DNA of 29,399 nt from DATKDU01 sp035512595. GTDB taxonomy: Bacteria > Planctomycetota > Planctomycetia > Pirellulales > Pirellulaceae. The notes beneath the pieces were generated by a model that saw only the letters and a program-made list of their open reading frames with translations, was not told the DNA's origin and made no database searches. Where the stretch lies: assembly GCA_035512595.1 (NCBI GenBank), contig DATKDU010000216.1, positions 1 through 29,399 of the forward strand, read 5' to 3'. Made by a program: the position numbers and the translations under genes. Positions 21,635-29,399 of this stretch are shown one piece after another (within the stretch, counting starts at the first letter, position 1; every line of letters starts with the position of its first letter).

Positions 21635-24106
21635 TCAGACAACAGACTCGCGCGCGACGTCCAGCCAGGACAGGTCGAACCGCGTAGCCTCCGCATCGAG
21701 CAAGCACTCGTCGTCCTGCTCCTCGCCCGCTGGCTGCAACTCGGCAGCGAGCAGATTGCCGATACCGAACGATTGTGGCTGGATCGCTAACTCCAGAAGT
21801 GCCGCGTCCACGGATCGGACGTTCACAGGCGTCGCGCGAGGAGCCGAATTCGTCTCTCCAGCCTCGCTCCAAACGGTTGCAGGCTCGATCAGCCGGGCGG
21901 CGACGTCGTCGCGATCGGCGGCGAACCCTGCCATCGCCAGCCCTGTCTCTGGCAAGGCGGCGGCCGATACCCGCTCGATCCGCACGGCGTCGGCAATCAC
22001 GGTGCCGTTGGCGTTGTTCCGCAGTTGCACCACCAATTGGGAGGCCGTGGTGGTCAGCGTCGTGATCAGCTTCCAGTTGCTGCCCCCCGAGGACAGGCCG
22101 CTGGCGGCGCTCCGCTGATCGACGGTCACCGTGCGGACCAGCTTGCTGCCGTCGTAAAAGCTGAATGGGGCGTTGCTGGCGTTGGCGCTGCCGCCGGGCC
22201 AGGTAACCCAGACGCGATACGAGCCGGCGGGCAAGCTGCCGAAGGTCCAGCGGGCCGTGGCGGAAGTCCCGCTGGAGGAGCGACCCACGAGCTGCAAATC
22301 GTTGTCGCGGCCGACGCCGGTGCGCGTGCTCCAACCCCCGCTCGTCGTGTATCCCGACTGGCCATTGTCCAAGATTCGCACGGTGCTCGTCGTGCTCGTG
22401 GTGGTGGTCGTCGAAGTCGTCGTCTTGCTGCGGACGGCGCCGCTGAGGTTCAGATCGTAGGTCCCTTCGTTGGCGTCGTTGTTGAGCACGACGATGCGAC
22501 CGGAAAACGATCCGGCGGTCGCGGCGTTCAGCCGGACCGAGAACGACGTCGATTTGCCGGGAGCCAGGGACGTCGTGGCCAGGTTGCTGACCAGCGAATA
22601 TCCCGCCGGCACGCTGCCAACGCGGCTGAGCGTCAGGGTTTGCGTCCCATGATTGGTGACGGTGACCGTACGGGTGACGCTGGTGCCGACGTAGGTCGTC
22701 CCGAAGTTGATCGTTCCGCCGTCGGCGACCTGAGTGCCGCTGACGGAGATCGTGATCTCCGGCCCGCCGCTGGTGGTGGTTCCGCTGGTCGTGTTGCTGA
22801 GCGGGACCGAACCGGTCAGCGTGTACTGTCCCATGTTGCCGTAGCCGCCGCTGGAGCGGGCGACGACGTAGTACGTTCCGGCCCCGACCGTCGCCGACAG
22901 GCTCGCGCTGAACGAATCGCTCGGGTTGGCCGAAACGACAATCTGCCCCGCGGCATTCTTCAACTCCAGCACGGCATCCAGATTGGCCCCGAACTGCGCC
23001 ACGTTGAGATTGAGCCGCACCGTGCCGCCGCCGGTCGTGAACTTCCAGACGTCGGCGTCGCGGTAATCCTCGATGATCCCCTTCATGTTGACGTTGCCGC
23101 TGCTGACGACCAGCGTGGAAGCGGTGGCAATCGTGTTGCCGTAATCGTCGGCTCGCCGGCCGAATCCGTTGTTGGCGCTCGCCAGCGTGGCCACGTCGTC
23201 CTGATACGACGAAGGACCGGAGTCGCTCGGGCCGTAAAACCAGGTCGTCCGCGAGGCGTAGTAGCCGGACCCCATGATCGGCGCCAGGGTCGAGGTGCCG
23301 CTGTTGTACGGCTGGGCCAGCGCGCTGCCGGCATAAGTGCTCTGATGGGAGAGGCCGAACAAGTGGCCGGCCTCGTGCGAAGCGGCCTCGGCAACGTAGC
23401 GCGGGTTGCCTCCGCCGAGCGCTTTGGAGAACACAAACGCGATGTTCGGGGCGGCGCTCGTAAACGCGCCGACATACGCCACGCCGCCGGCACTAGCGCC
23501 GAACCAGTCCGACCAATGGCCGCCGATCGCCACGCGGACGGCTTCGCGGTCGGCAAAGCGCCCCGGGTCGATCGTCGTTACGTCGATGTTGAAGGGTGCA
23601 TAATCCTCGGCAACGCGGGCCCAGATCTCGCGGATGGCGGCAATCTCGCCTGAAGAAAACGACGAAGGGTTGCCGTCCTGGTCGAAGGCGGGGGTGCTGA
23701 CGTTCGACCACGAGCCCCACGTTCCTTGCACGTGGCCGTTGAAGTCGAGGTACAGCTTGACGCGGGCCGCCGAGTTGCTGGAAAGCCGCGGGACGCTCCC
23801 CAGCGACGTAGTCGTGCTCGTCGTGGTCGAAGCGGCGACCGTTTCGGCCGCTTGCGGCAACTCCAGTTGCTCCAGCCCGTTGCCGGAACAGATCGGGCAA
23901 GCGCAAGCGCCGCCGTGCGTGAGAAACTCATCGAAAGCGCTCGTGACGTCGGCCGACATGATCAGCCGCGATTCGAGCGTTTCCAGGTTCAGCCGGCGGA
24001 ACGATTGCCGGCGGCGGGATTGACGATGAGAAGCAAAAGAGGATCGAGAAGTCGGGACGGATTGGCGCAGCGTAAGGGCGGCATCATGCCGCGGGCAGAA
24101 CATCAT
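21635..24106 (-). CDS. Large exported metzincin-like metalloprotease with planctomycete LEPR-type N-terminus
   Basis: An 823-residue protein. A basic N-terminus leads to LNLETLESRLIMSADV (residues 39-54), a variant of the LEPRxLLSA motif at the start of many exported planctomycete proteins. The HEAGHLFGLSH motif at 244-254 has the H-E-x-x-H-x-x-G-x-x-H zinc pattern of metzincins. After it come a PPC-like beta domain (about 330-435), an ASH/choice-of-anchor-like domain (about 450-565, NFGTTYVGTSVTRTVTVTN), a threonine-rich linker, and a golvesin-like domain (about 580-720, ILDNGQSGYTTSGGWS and YRVWVTWPG). The final 100 residues are unrecognised. A C-x-C-P-x-C motif sits at 68-73. AGGGAGG precedes two consecutive ATG codons (24106, 24103); either may be used. 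Function: surface or extracellular protein degradation, inferred. Confidence 0.85.
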   Translation of the reverse strand: MMFCPRHDAALTLRQSVPTSRSSFASHRQSRRRQSFRRLNLETLESRLIMSADVTSAFDEFLTHGGACACPICSGNGLEQLELPQAAETVAASTTTSTTTSLGSVPRLSSNSAARVKLYLDFNGHVQGTWGSWSNVSTPAFDQDGNPSSFSSGEIAAIREIWARVAEDYAPFNIDVTTIDPGRFADREAVRVAIGGHWSDWFGASAGGVAYVGAFTSAAPNIAFVFSKALGGGNPRYVAEAASHEAGHLFGLSHQSTYAGSALAQPYNSGTSTLAPIMGSGYYASRTTWFYGPSDSGPSSYQDDVATLASANNGFGRRADDYGNTIATASTLVVSSGNVNMKGIIEDYRDADVWKFTTGGGTVRLNLNVAQFGANLDAVLELKNAAGQIVVSANPSDSFSASLSATVGAGTYYVVARSSGGYGNMGQYTLTGSVPLSNTTSGTTTSGGPEITISVSGTQVADGGTINFGTTYVGTSVTRTVTVTNHGTQTLTLSRVGSVPAGYSLVSNLATTSLAPGKSTSFSVRLNAATAGSFSGRIVVLNNDANEGTYDLNLSGAVRSKTTTSTTTTTSTTSTVRILDNGQSGYTTSGGWSTRTGVGRDNDLQLVGRSSSGTSATARWTFGSLPAGSYRVWVTWPGGSANASNAPFSFYDGSKLVRTVTVDQRSAASGLSSGGSNWKLITTLTTTASQLVVQLRNNANGTVIADAVRIERVSAAALPETGLAMAGFAADRDDVAARLIEPATVWSEAGETNSAPRATPVNVRSVDAALLELAIQPQSFGIGNLLAAELQPAGEEQDDECLLDAEATRFDLSWLDVARESVV

Positions 24107-24502
24107 TTCCCCTCCCTGGGAATTAGCGTGAAGTTAGAGCCGGCCATCCTGGCCGTCGGTTCGTTCTGCGGCGGCCCATTGAAGCGGCAACCCGCCTCGC
24201 TGAAAAGAGCAACCGTGCGCAAACGCCAAAGAAAGACCGAAAAAGTGGGCTGATGCTCGCCGCGAATCCGTGTTCGCGGCACTAGCGGCGCTGGCGGCAG
24301 ATCAGGGGAGAAAATCAAATCCGCCGGGAGGGATACTTCTTTCTTCGGCCAAATCGCGGTCGGCGCCAAAGTACCGCCGCAAAAAAAGTGGATGTCAACG
24401 CTGCTGGCGACAGCATGACACGCCTCATTTCCGCCAGCAGACGATTACAATGTGGCTCGTCCACCATTGCCGCACACCGGGAATCGCTGAAAGCCGCACT
24501 GC
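24107..24502. other. Divergent intergenic region, metzincin-like gene and SDR
   Basis: 396 bases without a supported gene. There is a small GGCCATCCTGGCC hairpin near 24143. TACAAT at 24446-24451 could be the -10 box of the SDR gene, but no good -35 is at the right distance. Confidence 0.4.
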
Positions 24503-25354
24503 ATGAGCTACTGGAACGACAAAACGGCGCTCATCACGGGCGGATCTGCCGGGCTGGGGCTGGCCATTGCCCGCGAGTTGGTCCGGCAAGGGGCCAGGGT
24601 GGCGATTGCCGGCCGCGGCCAGCGGCGGCTCGACGATGCGGTCGCGTCGCTGCGGCTGGAAGGGGCCGGCGGAAGCTCGCTGCGCCGCGATCCGTCGGGG
24701 GAGACGATTCCCGCCGCCGTCGGCATTCCGGCCGATGTCACGCGGCCGGAACAGGTGCAGTCGCTCGTGCAAAGGGCCCTGCTATCGCTCGACCGGCTCG
24801 ATCTTTTGGTCAACTGCGCCGGCAAATCGTCGCGCGGCACGGCCGCATCTACCAGCCCCGATCAATTCCGCGAGCTGTGGGAGCTCAATTTCCTGGCGCT
24901 CGTCGGCTGCACGCAAGCTTGCTTGCCCCATCTTTTGAAGACCAAGGGGCACGTCGTCAACATCGGGTCGCTGGCATCCAAGAGTGCTGCTCCGTTTCTG
25001 GGGGGATATGCCGCCAGCAAGTTCCCGGTGGCCGCCTTTTCGCAGCAATTACGGCTGGAACTGGCGGAACAAGGACTGCACGTGCTGCTCGTCTGCCCGG
25101 GGCCCATTCGCCGCGACGATGCCGGCAGCCGCTACAACGAGGCGACCGGCGTCCCTGCGGCCGCCCGACAGCCGGCCGGCGGCGTCAAGCTGTCGAGCAT
25201 CGATCCGGACTGGCTGGCGAAGCGGATTCTGCTCTCTTGCCAGCGGCGGTCGGCGGAGCTGGTCGTTCCGGCCAAGGCGCGGTTGCTGTTTGCCATCGCG
25301 CAGCTCTGGCCGCAGTTGGGGGACTGGATCGTGCGGCGGATGACGAAACGCTGA
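24503..25354 (+). CDS. Short-chain dehydrogenase/reductase (classical SDR)
   Basis: A 283-residue cytoplasmic NAD(P)-dependent oxidoreductase. The cofactor loop TGGSAGLG begins at residue 12, NCAG is at 104-107, the catalytic serine is Ser156 in NIGSLASKSAAP, and the Tyr-x-x-x-Lys pair is Tyr169 and Lys173 in GGYAASKFPVAAF. PGPI follows the active site as usual. Residues 53-75 (EGAGGSSLRRDPSGETIPAAVGI) lengthen the loop before the ADVT strand compared with typical members. The C-terminal helix ends RRMTKR. Substrate is unknown. It starts with ATG at 24503; I see no strong ribosome site. It is followed after 147 bases by a small secreted protein gene. Confidence 0.88.
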   Translation: MSYWNDKTALITGGSAGLGLAIARELVRQGARVAIAGRGQRRLDDAVASLRLEGAGGSSLRRDPSGETIPAAVGIPADVTRPEQVQSLVQRALLSLDRLDLLVNCAGKSSRGTAASTSPDQFRELWELNFLALVGCTQACLPHLLKTKGHVVNIGSLASKSAAPFLGGYAASKFPVAAFSQQLRLELAEQGLHVLLVCPGPIRRDDAGSRYNEATGVPAAARQPAGGVKLSSIDPDWLAKRILLSCQRRSAELVVPAKARLLFAIAQLWPQLGDWIVRRMTKR

Positions 25355-25501
25355 GTGGCCGCTGTCGCTGCCGGGCTAGCGGCGTGCTGGCAGCGAAAAA
25401 AGATCTGGACGCGGCCGGCCCCTTGTGCGACATTCCCCGCCCCGACTTCACGCGCCGCCGACACGCGCGGGAGCACGACTTACACCGACGGAGAGAATGC
25501 C

Positions 25502-25966
25502 ATGAATTCACTGCGCTGGATGGCCTTCGCGATCGCCATTCAAGGGATGCTCCCGGCTCTCGCCCTGGCGGAGGGCTGGAAGATGCCTAACCTCAATCCG
25601 CTGGCCCGCAAGGATTCCCACCCGGCGAACTTGCGCCTGGCGGACCACGACGAAAAAAGCACCTGGTGGAAGCCCAAGCTGCCGTCGCTTCCTGCGAGCC
25701 GCTCGCGCGCCCGCTCGCAGCCCTCGACCTGGTCGAAAATGACTCGCGGCACCAAGGCCGCCTGGGCCAAGACGACCGACGCGCTCAATCCGTTCGATGA
25801 CGAAAACGACAAGCCCAAAGCCGTGACCGGCTACAACACGCATTTCACGCAGGCCTCCACCCGCAAGCGGCAGGAGAAGAAATCGTCGTGGTGGCCCTGG
25901 AGCGCTGAAGAACCTAAGCGGCCGCAAACGGTGCAGGACTGGATGAGTCAGGAAATGCCGTACTAA
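25502..25966 (+). CDS. Small secreted protein of unknown function
   Basis: A 154-residue protein with a signal peptide (MNSLRWMAFAIAIQGMLPALALA). The mature part is basic and tryptophan-rich: a STWWKPKLPSLP segment, then STWSKMTRGTKAAWAKTTDALNPFDDENDKP, and near the end KKSSWWPWSAEEPKRPQTVQDWMSQ. It has no cysteine and no recognised domain. Comparable small proteins are common in planctomycetes but have no known role. The start is supported by GGAGAG about seven bases upstream; the longer in-frame extension lacks coding character. Its stop is 6 bases from that of the convergent PHP protein gene. Confidence 0.7.
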   Translation: MNSLRWMAFAIAIQGMLPALALAEGWKMPNLNPLARKDSHPANLRLADHDEKSTWWKPKLPSLPASRSRARSQPSTWSKMTRGTKAAWAKTTDALNPFDDENDKPKAVTGYNTHFTQASTRKRQEKKSSWWPWSAEEPKRPQTVQDWMSQEMPY

Positions 25967-25972
25967 CCACCG

Positions 25973-28558
25973 CTACCGCGCTGCATCCGCATTTCGCGGC
26001 GCAACGGGGAGTGGCACATCCAGATCGTCTCCATTGGGGCGAAAGCCGTCGCCGTCCACATCGATGAAAATCGGATTGGCCACGGCACACGGCGGCTGAT
26101 TTCCCCACTGCGGACCCATCACGCGGCCCAGCGTCAATCCCTCGCCAATCGTCGCCACGATGATGTGCGTATCGCTCTTGAGGGTCAGCGGCAGTTCGGC
26201 CTCGAACTTGACGACGCCGTTTTGGAACCGCTCGCCGTGCTGCCGGCGGGTGAAGTTCAGCGACTCTTCGGGGCGGCCGTTGAGAAAGACCTGCACGCGG
26301 TTGATGTCGAACCAGTTGGCGCACTGCACGCGAATCGACAGCTTGCAGCGCCCCCCTTCCGCGACCACGCCGTCGCCGGGGATGGCATAGTCGCGCTCTC
26401 CCTCGGCCGGGCCGGGCGTCAGCTTGACGTCCAGAAACGGCCCCGTGGTCATCACCAGGTGCCCGTGCTCGGAGTTGTGGACCATCTCCATCGTGTCGAT
26501 CTGGGCCGGGTCGTCGCTGCTGCTGAGGATGTAATTGCGGTATCCTCCCGAGCCGTGGAAGTTGTAGTGGGCGTCGGTGTTGATCACCCCGGTCTTGTGG
26601 TACCCCAGGTTGAGCATCTGCATCCAGTGGAAGGCCGGATTGCGCTCCAGTTTCCCGTCCGCCATCTTGGCGGGCGGCGTGAAAATCTGCTGCGGCGGAT
26701 GAATCTCGATCACATCGACAAAGGCGAACATCCCTTCGAAACCTTCGTCTCCGATCCCGTCGAGGTCCCTGTCGCCGAGGATCTGCGGCAAATTGGGATG
26801 GTTCATCTGCATGAGCTTTTCGCTCTCGTTGTCCCACAGCGCCAGCCGCTCGATCTGCACCAGCGGATTCTCGTCGGTCACCGGCGCGCCGCCGTCCTGC
26901 GTCCGCGGCTTGTATTCCAGCGGAAAGGCATTCTGATGATTCACCGGCAGCGGCCCGCCGGTCAACTCCAGCCCGGAGCAAGTCGCCATCAGCGCCTCGG
27001 CCTTGAGCGCCTTGAGGTGCGGCACGTAGGTATCGATCCGGTTGTGTTCGGTACAAGGCGCGAACTCGATGTGCTCGCCGAGCAGGTTCAGCACGCGGCC
27101 GAGCTGGCTGGACGTGTTGTCCCCCGAAGGGCTCGAATGGCTGTGAAAATCGCTGCTCACCCAGCCGGCGGTATTCACTGAGCGGACGAGCTTCGCCGAG
27201 AGCGTCGCCTCCTTTCCCACCTCGACGGTCACCTCGCTGACCGCGATGTCGTACTCCGGCCCGTAGCTGACAATCGCTTCATAGACGCCCGGCGCGATTT
27301 CCTGCTTGAATGTGCCGTTGGCTGTATAGACCAGGTTCTTGACGCTGCCGGCGGCACTGTCGGGGCCGAAATCGGGATCGGGAACGTTCTTGTCCTTGCT
27401 GGTCAGGGCGACCTTGCAGGGAATCGGCTGGCCTTCGGCGTCGGTCACTTCGCCGACCAGATAGCCGCACGCCGCCAGCTTGATTTTCGCTTCGTTCGGT
27501 CCTTCCGCGGCAATCGCGAGCGCTACCGCTGCCTGCGGACGGCCGAGCGCCTCGATCGTCGCCTGGTACTCACCGGGCGCAAGCTCGCAGGCCAGCGAGC
27601 CGTCCGCTGCCGTTCGTCCGGAGCCATACGCCTTTCCTTCCCGAGCGAGCGTGACCTTCGCGTGCGCGACCGGCCCGGCCGGATCGGTCACCGTCAGCTT
27701 CAGCGGCGCGACCATGCCCCCCGCCAGCTTCTCCGCCAATCCGCGGACCGCCAGCAAGCTGTCCCCTGGAAAGACCTTCCTGGCGATGGTCACGTTCTGC
27801 CCCGCCGCCAGCATCAGCGCACCGCTCCCTTCCTTGGCGATCGACAACACGCTGTTGCGCTGCCCGGTCCCCTTGATCGTGTAGCCCTCGACCTGCACGC
27901 CGTACGCCTGGCGGAACCACTCATCGTGCGCCCAGAACAGCCCCAACTCGTCGTCGTTTCCAAAGGCGAACGATCGGTCGGCGCGGATCGCATCGGTCAG
28001 CTCATCCCCAATCGGCTGGTCGCTCGTGTTGGCAAAGATCGTCTCCACCAGTACATACGGCATTCCTTCCGCCAGCGTGTAGCGGACGGTGAATTCCGGT
28101 TTGCCGACCGCTCGGTCGGAAAGACATTCCCAGGCGACCTTTTCACCGCTGGCGGACTTGAGCCCCCGCACGTTCTGCGGGCGGCCGTCGGCGGTGATCG
28201 TGATTCGCTGCGGGCCGTGCAGGGCGTACTTGGCGGCACCAGGATAGTAGGCGCTGAGCTGATCGTTGGAGTCCTTCCGCAGCGTCAAGTCGATGATCGC
28301 CCCGCCGACGTTGCGGACGGTCATGTTCGCGTTCCGCGTCGCCAGCGGCTGGGCGATCACCACCACGATCCGATCGTTCCGCAGCACGAAGTCGCCGTAG
28401 ATGGCGTCCACTTCCTTCCCCAGCGGCACAAACTCGTCCCACGTTTCCTCGGTGAGCACGGCGACTTCGGCTGCCTTTGCTGATTCCGCGAGGATTGCCG
28501 CCGAGGCAATCGCAAACAGCAAAACGTACAACCCTAGCGGCGACCAGTGCGTGTGCAT
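25973..28558 (-). CDS. Exported CehA/McbA-type PHP-domain metallohydrolase
   Basis: An 861-residue protein with a signal peptide (MHTHWSPLGLYVLLFAIASAAILAESAKA). The N-terminal half has beta-rich and carboxypeptidase-regulatory-like segments (for example CGYLVGEVTDAEGQPIPCKV). The PHP domain starts near residue 468: SSDFHSHSSPSGDN (His472, His474), then CTEHN (Glu504, His505), MNHPN, and NTDAHYNFHG, which together supply the metal ligands. Family members CehA and McbA hydrolyse carbamates and amides; the natural substrate here is unknown. Two calcium-loop-like stretches occur, DRDLDGIGDEGFEG in the PHP domain and DVDGDGFRPNGDD near the C-terminus. GAGGAAG precedes the ATG at 28558; the longer frame to 28633 is less likely. 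Confidence 0.85.
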   Translation of the reverse strand: MHTHWSPLGLYVLLFAIASAAILAESAKAAEVAVLTEETWDEFVPLGKEVDAIYGDFVLRNDRIVVVIAQPLATRNANMTVRNVGGAIIDLTLRKDSNDQLSAYYPGAAKYALHGPQRITITADGRPQNVRGLKSASGEKVAWECLSDRAVGKPEFTVRYTLAEGMPYVLVETIFANTSDQPIGDELTDAIRADRSFAFGNDDELGLFWAHDEWFRQAYGVQVEGYTIKGTGQRNSVLSIAKEGSGALMLAAGQNVTIARKVFPGDSLLAVRGLAEKLAGGMVAPLKLTVTDPAGPVAHAKVTLAREGKAYGSGRTAADGSLACELAPGEYQATIEALGRPQAAVALAIAAEGPNEAKIKLAACGYLVGEVTDAEGQPIPCKVALTSKDKNVPDPDFGPDSAAGSVKNLVYTANGTFKQEIAPGVYEAIVSYGPEYDIAVSEVTVEVGKEATLSAKLVRSVNTAGWVSSDFHSHSSPSGDNTSSQLGRVLNLLGEHIEFAPCTEHNRIDTYVPHLKALKAEALMATCSGLELTGGPLPVNHQNAFPLEYKPRTQDGGAPVTDENPLVQIERLALWDNESEKLMQMNHPNLPQILGDRDLDGIGDEGFEGMFAFVDVIEIHPPQQIFTPPAKMADGKLERNPAFHWMQMLNLGYHKTGVINTDAHYNFHGSGGYRNYILSSSDDPAQIDTMEMVHNSEHGHLVMTTGPFLDVKLTPGPAEGERDYAIPGDGVVAEGGRCKLSIRVQCANWFDINRVQVFLNGRPEESLNFTRRQHGERFQNGVVKFEAELPLTLKSDTHIIVATIGEGLTLGRVMGPQWGNQPPCAVANPIFIDVDGDGFRPNGDDLDVPLPVAPRNADAAR

Positions 28559-29170
<612 letters not shown>

Positions 29171-29213
29171 GCAAAGTCGCGGTCCGACGCCACTTAGGAC
29201 ACCGGTAAAGCCG

Positions 29214-29242
29214 AGACTACCGGTAGGGTCCTTTTGTGTCAA
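29214..29242 (-). promoter_or_regulatory. Promoter of tRNA-Ala
   Basis: On the minus strand TTGACA (29242-29237) and TAGTCT (29219-29214) are 17 bases apart. The start point near 29207 would give a leader of about 37 bases. The IS end lies only about 20 bases upstream of the -35 box. Confidence 0.6.
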
Positions 29243-29321
29243 GGACGGCCGATTCCGCACTTGTAATGCGCAGATAGAAATGTCCCCATAAGGCGCAGAT
29301 AGAAATGTCCCCATAGACAAT

Positions 29322-29338
29322 CACCTCCAAAGGAGGTG
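29322..29338 (+). promoter_or_regulatory. Hairpin covering the transposase ribosome binding site (right copy)
   Basis: CACCTCC-AAA-GGAGGTG, a perfect 7-bp stem. The AGGAGG arm is the Shine-Dalgarno of the ATG at 29342. Confidence 0.5.
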
Positions 29339-29341
29339 GTC

Positions 29342-29399
29342 ATGGAGACATTGTCGATGAGTGGCAAGGAGCGGAGGCGGCTGGAGGTGCTGAGTCGGG
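29342..29399 (+). CDS. ISNCY-like transposase, N-terminal fragment (runs off the window)
   Basis: Nineteen codons, METLSMSGKERRRLEVLSR, identical to the left-hand fragment. Only the stretch before the DNA-binding domain is visible. The ribosome site AAAGGAGGT is four bases upstream. Confidence 0.6.
   Translation, partial: METLSMSGKERRRLEVLSR

Larger units (their letters stand above)
29262..29399 (+). mobile_element. ISNCY-like insertion sequence, right-hand partial copy (IS tip)
   Basis: Exact reverse complement of 1-138. The IS tip is at 29262 (TGTAATGCGCAG), the 22-bp unit recurs at 29268-29289 and 29293-29314, and the transposase starts at 29342. The element continues beyond the window. 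Confidence 0.7.

Noticed and set aside
22025..23653. 542-codon open frame on the plus strand
   Set aside because: It is antisense to the metzincin-like protein, whose domains are clear; its translation is Arg/Gly/Ala-rich without motifs, as expected for a GC-rich shadow.

Overview
The window looks like a chromosomal segment from a planctomycete, most likely of the Pirellulales type. The evidence is high GC, a secreted metzincin-type protein with an LEPR-like planctomycete export motif, an S1-type sulfatase, a Tat-exported Gfo/Idh oxidoreductase, a CehA/McbA-type PHP metallohydrolase, a lipid A gene (lpxB) and many palindromic intergenic repeats. Genes are mostly single transcription units with mixed strands. 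This assignment rests on family recognition alone; no rRNA or phylogenetic marker was aligned.

Ends. Both ends carry the same 138 bp in inverted orientation: the tip of an ISNCY-like insertion sequence plus the first 19 codons of its transposase, reading outwards. Both copies stop at the same nucleotide, so the window is probably a whole contig that broke at a multicopy IS.

Layout. 0.26-1.04 kb: an unknown helical protein (possible antitoxin) followed directly by a PemK/MazF-like toxin. 1.1-3.4 kb: an M81 (MlrC-like) peptidase and a small exported protein with two cysteine-rich (YHS/TRASH-like) modules. 3.6-6.8 kb: lpxB and guaB, separated by 540 bp of hairpin repeats. 6.8-8.1 kb: an exported planctomycete protein. 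8.3-9.7 kb (minus): tatC with an insertion of about 200 residues, flanked on both sides by GTAGGAC palindromes. 10.0-11.1 kb: manA with a palindromic repeat translated in frame. 11.1-13.8 kb (minus): a PH-like membrane protein and a prolyl oligopeptidase. 13.9-16.1 kb: a bifunctional-nuclease-domain protein, a purine/pyrimidine tract and the Gfo/Idh oxidoreductase. 16.5-18.1 kb: a repeat-rich helical protein. 18.2-19.6 kb (minus): mgtE, ending in a heptamer minisatellite and divergent from a sulfatase (19.8-21.3 kb). 21.4-21.6 kb: a tandem array of the repeat that also sits in manA. 21.6-24.1 kb (minus): the metzincin-like protein. 24.5-26.0 kb: an SDR and a small secreted protein. 26.0-28.6 kb (minus): the PHP metallohydrolase. 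29.1 kb (minus): tRNA-Ala(GGC) with a clear promoter.

Functionally this is housekeeping (guaB, lpxB, manA, tatC, mgtE, tRNA) mixed with exported hydrolases, and TatC could serve the Tat-signal oxidoreductase in the same window. I see no defence island, prophage, CRISPR array or biosynthetic cluster. The most unusual content is the repeat biology (in-frame insertion in manA, hairpin families with compensatory changes) and the enlarged TatC. I do not see a complete new multi-gene system.
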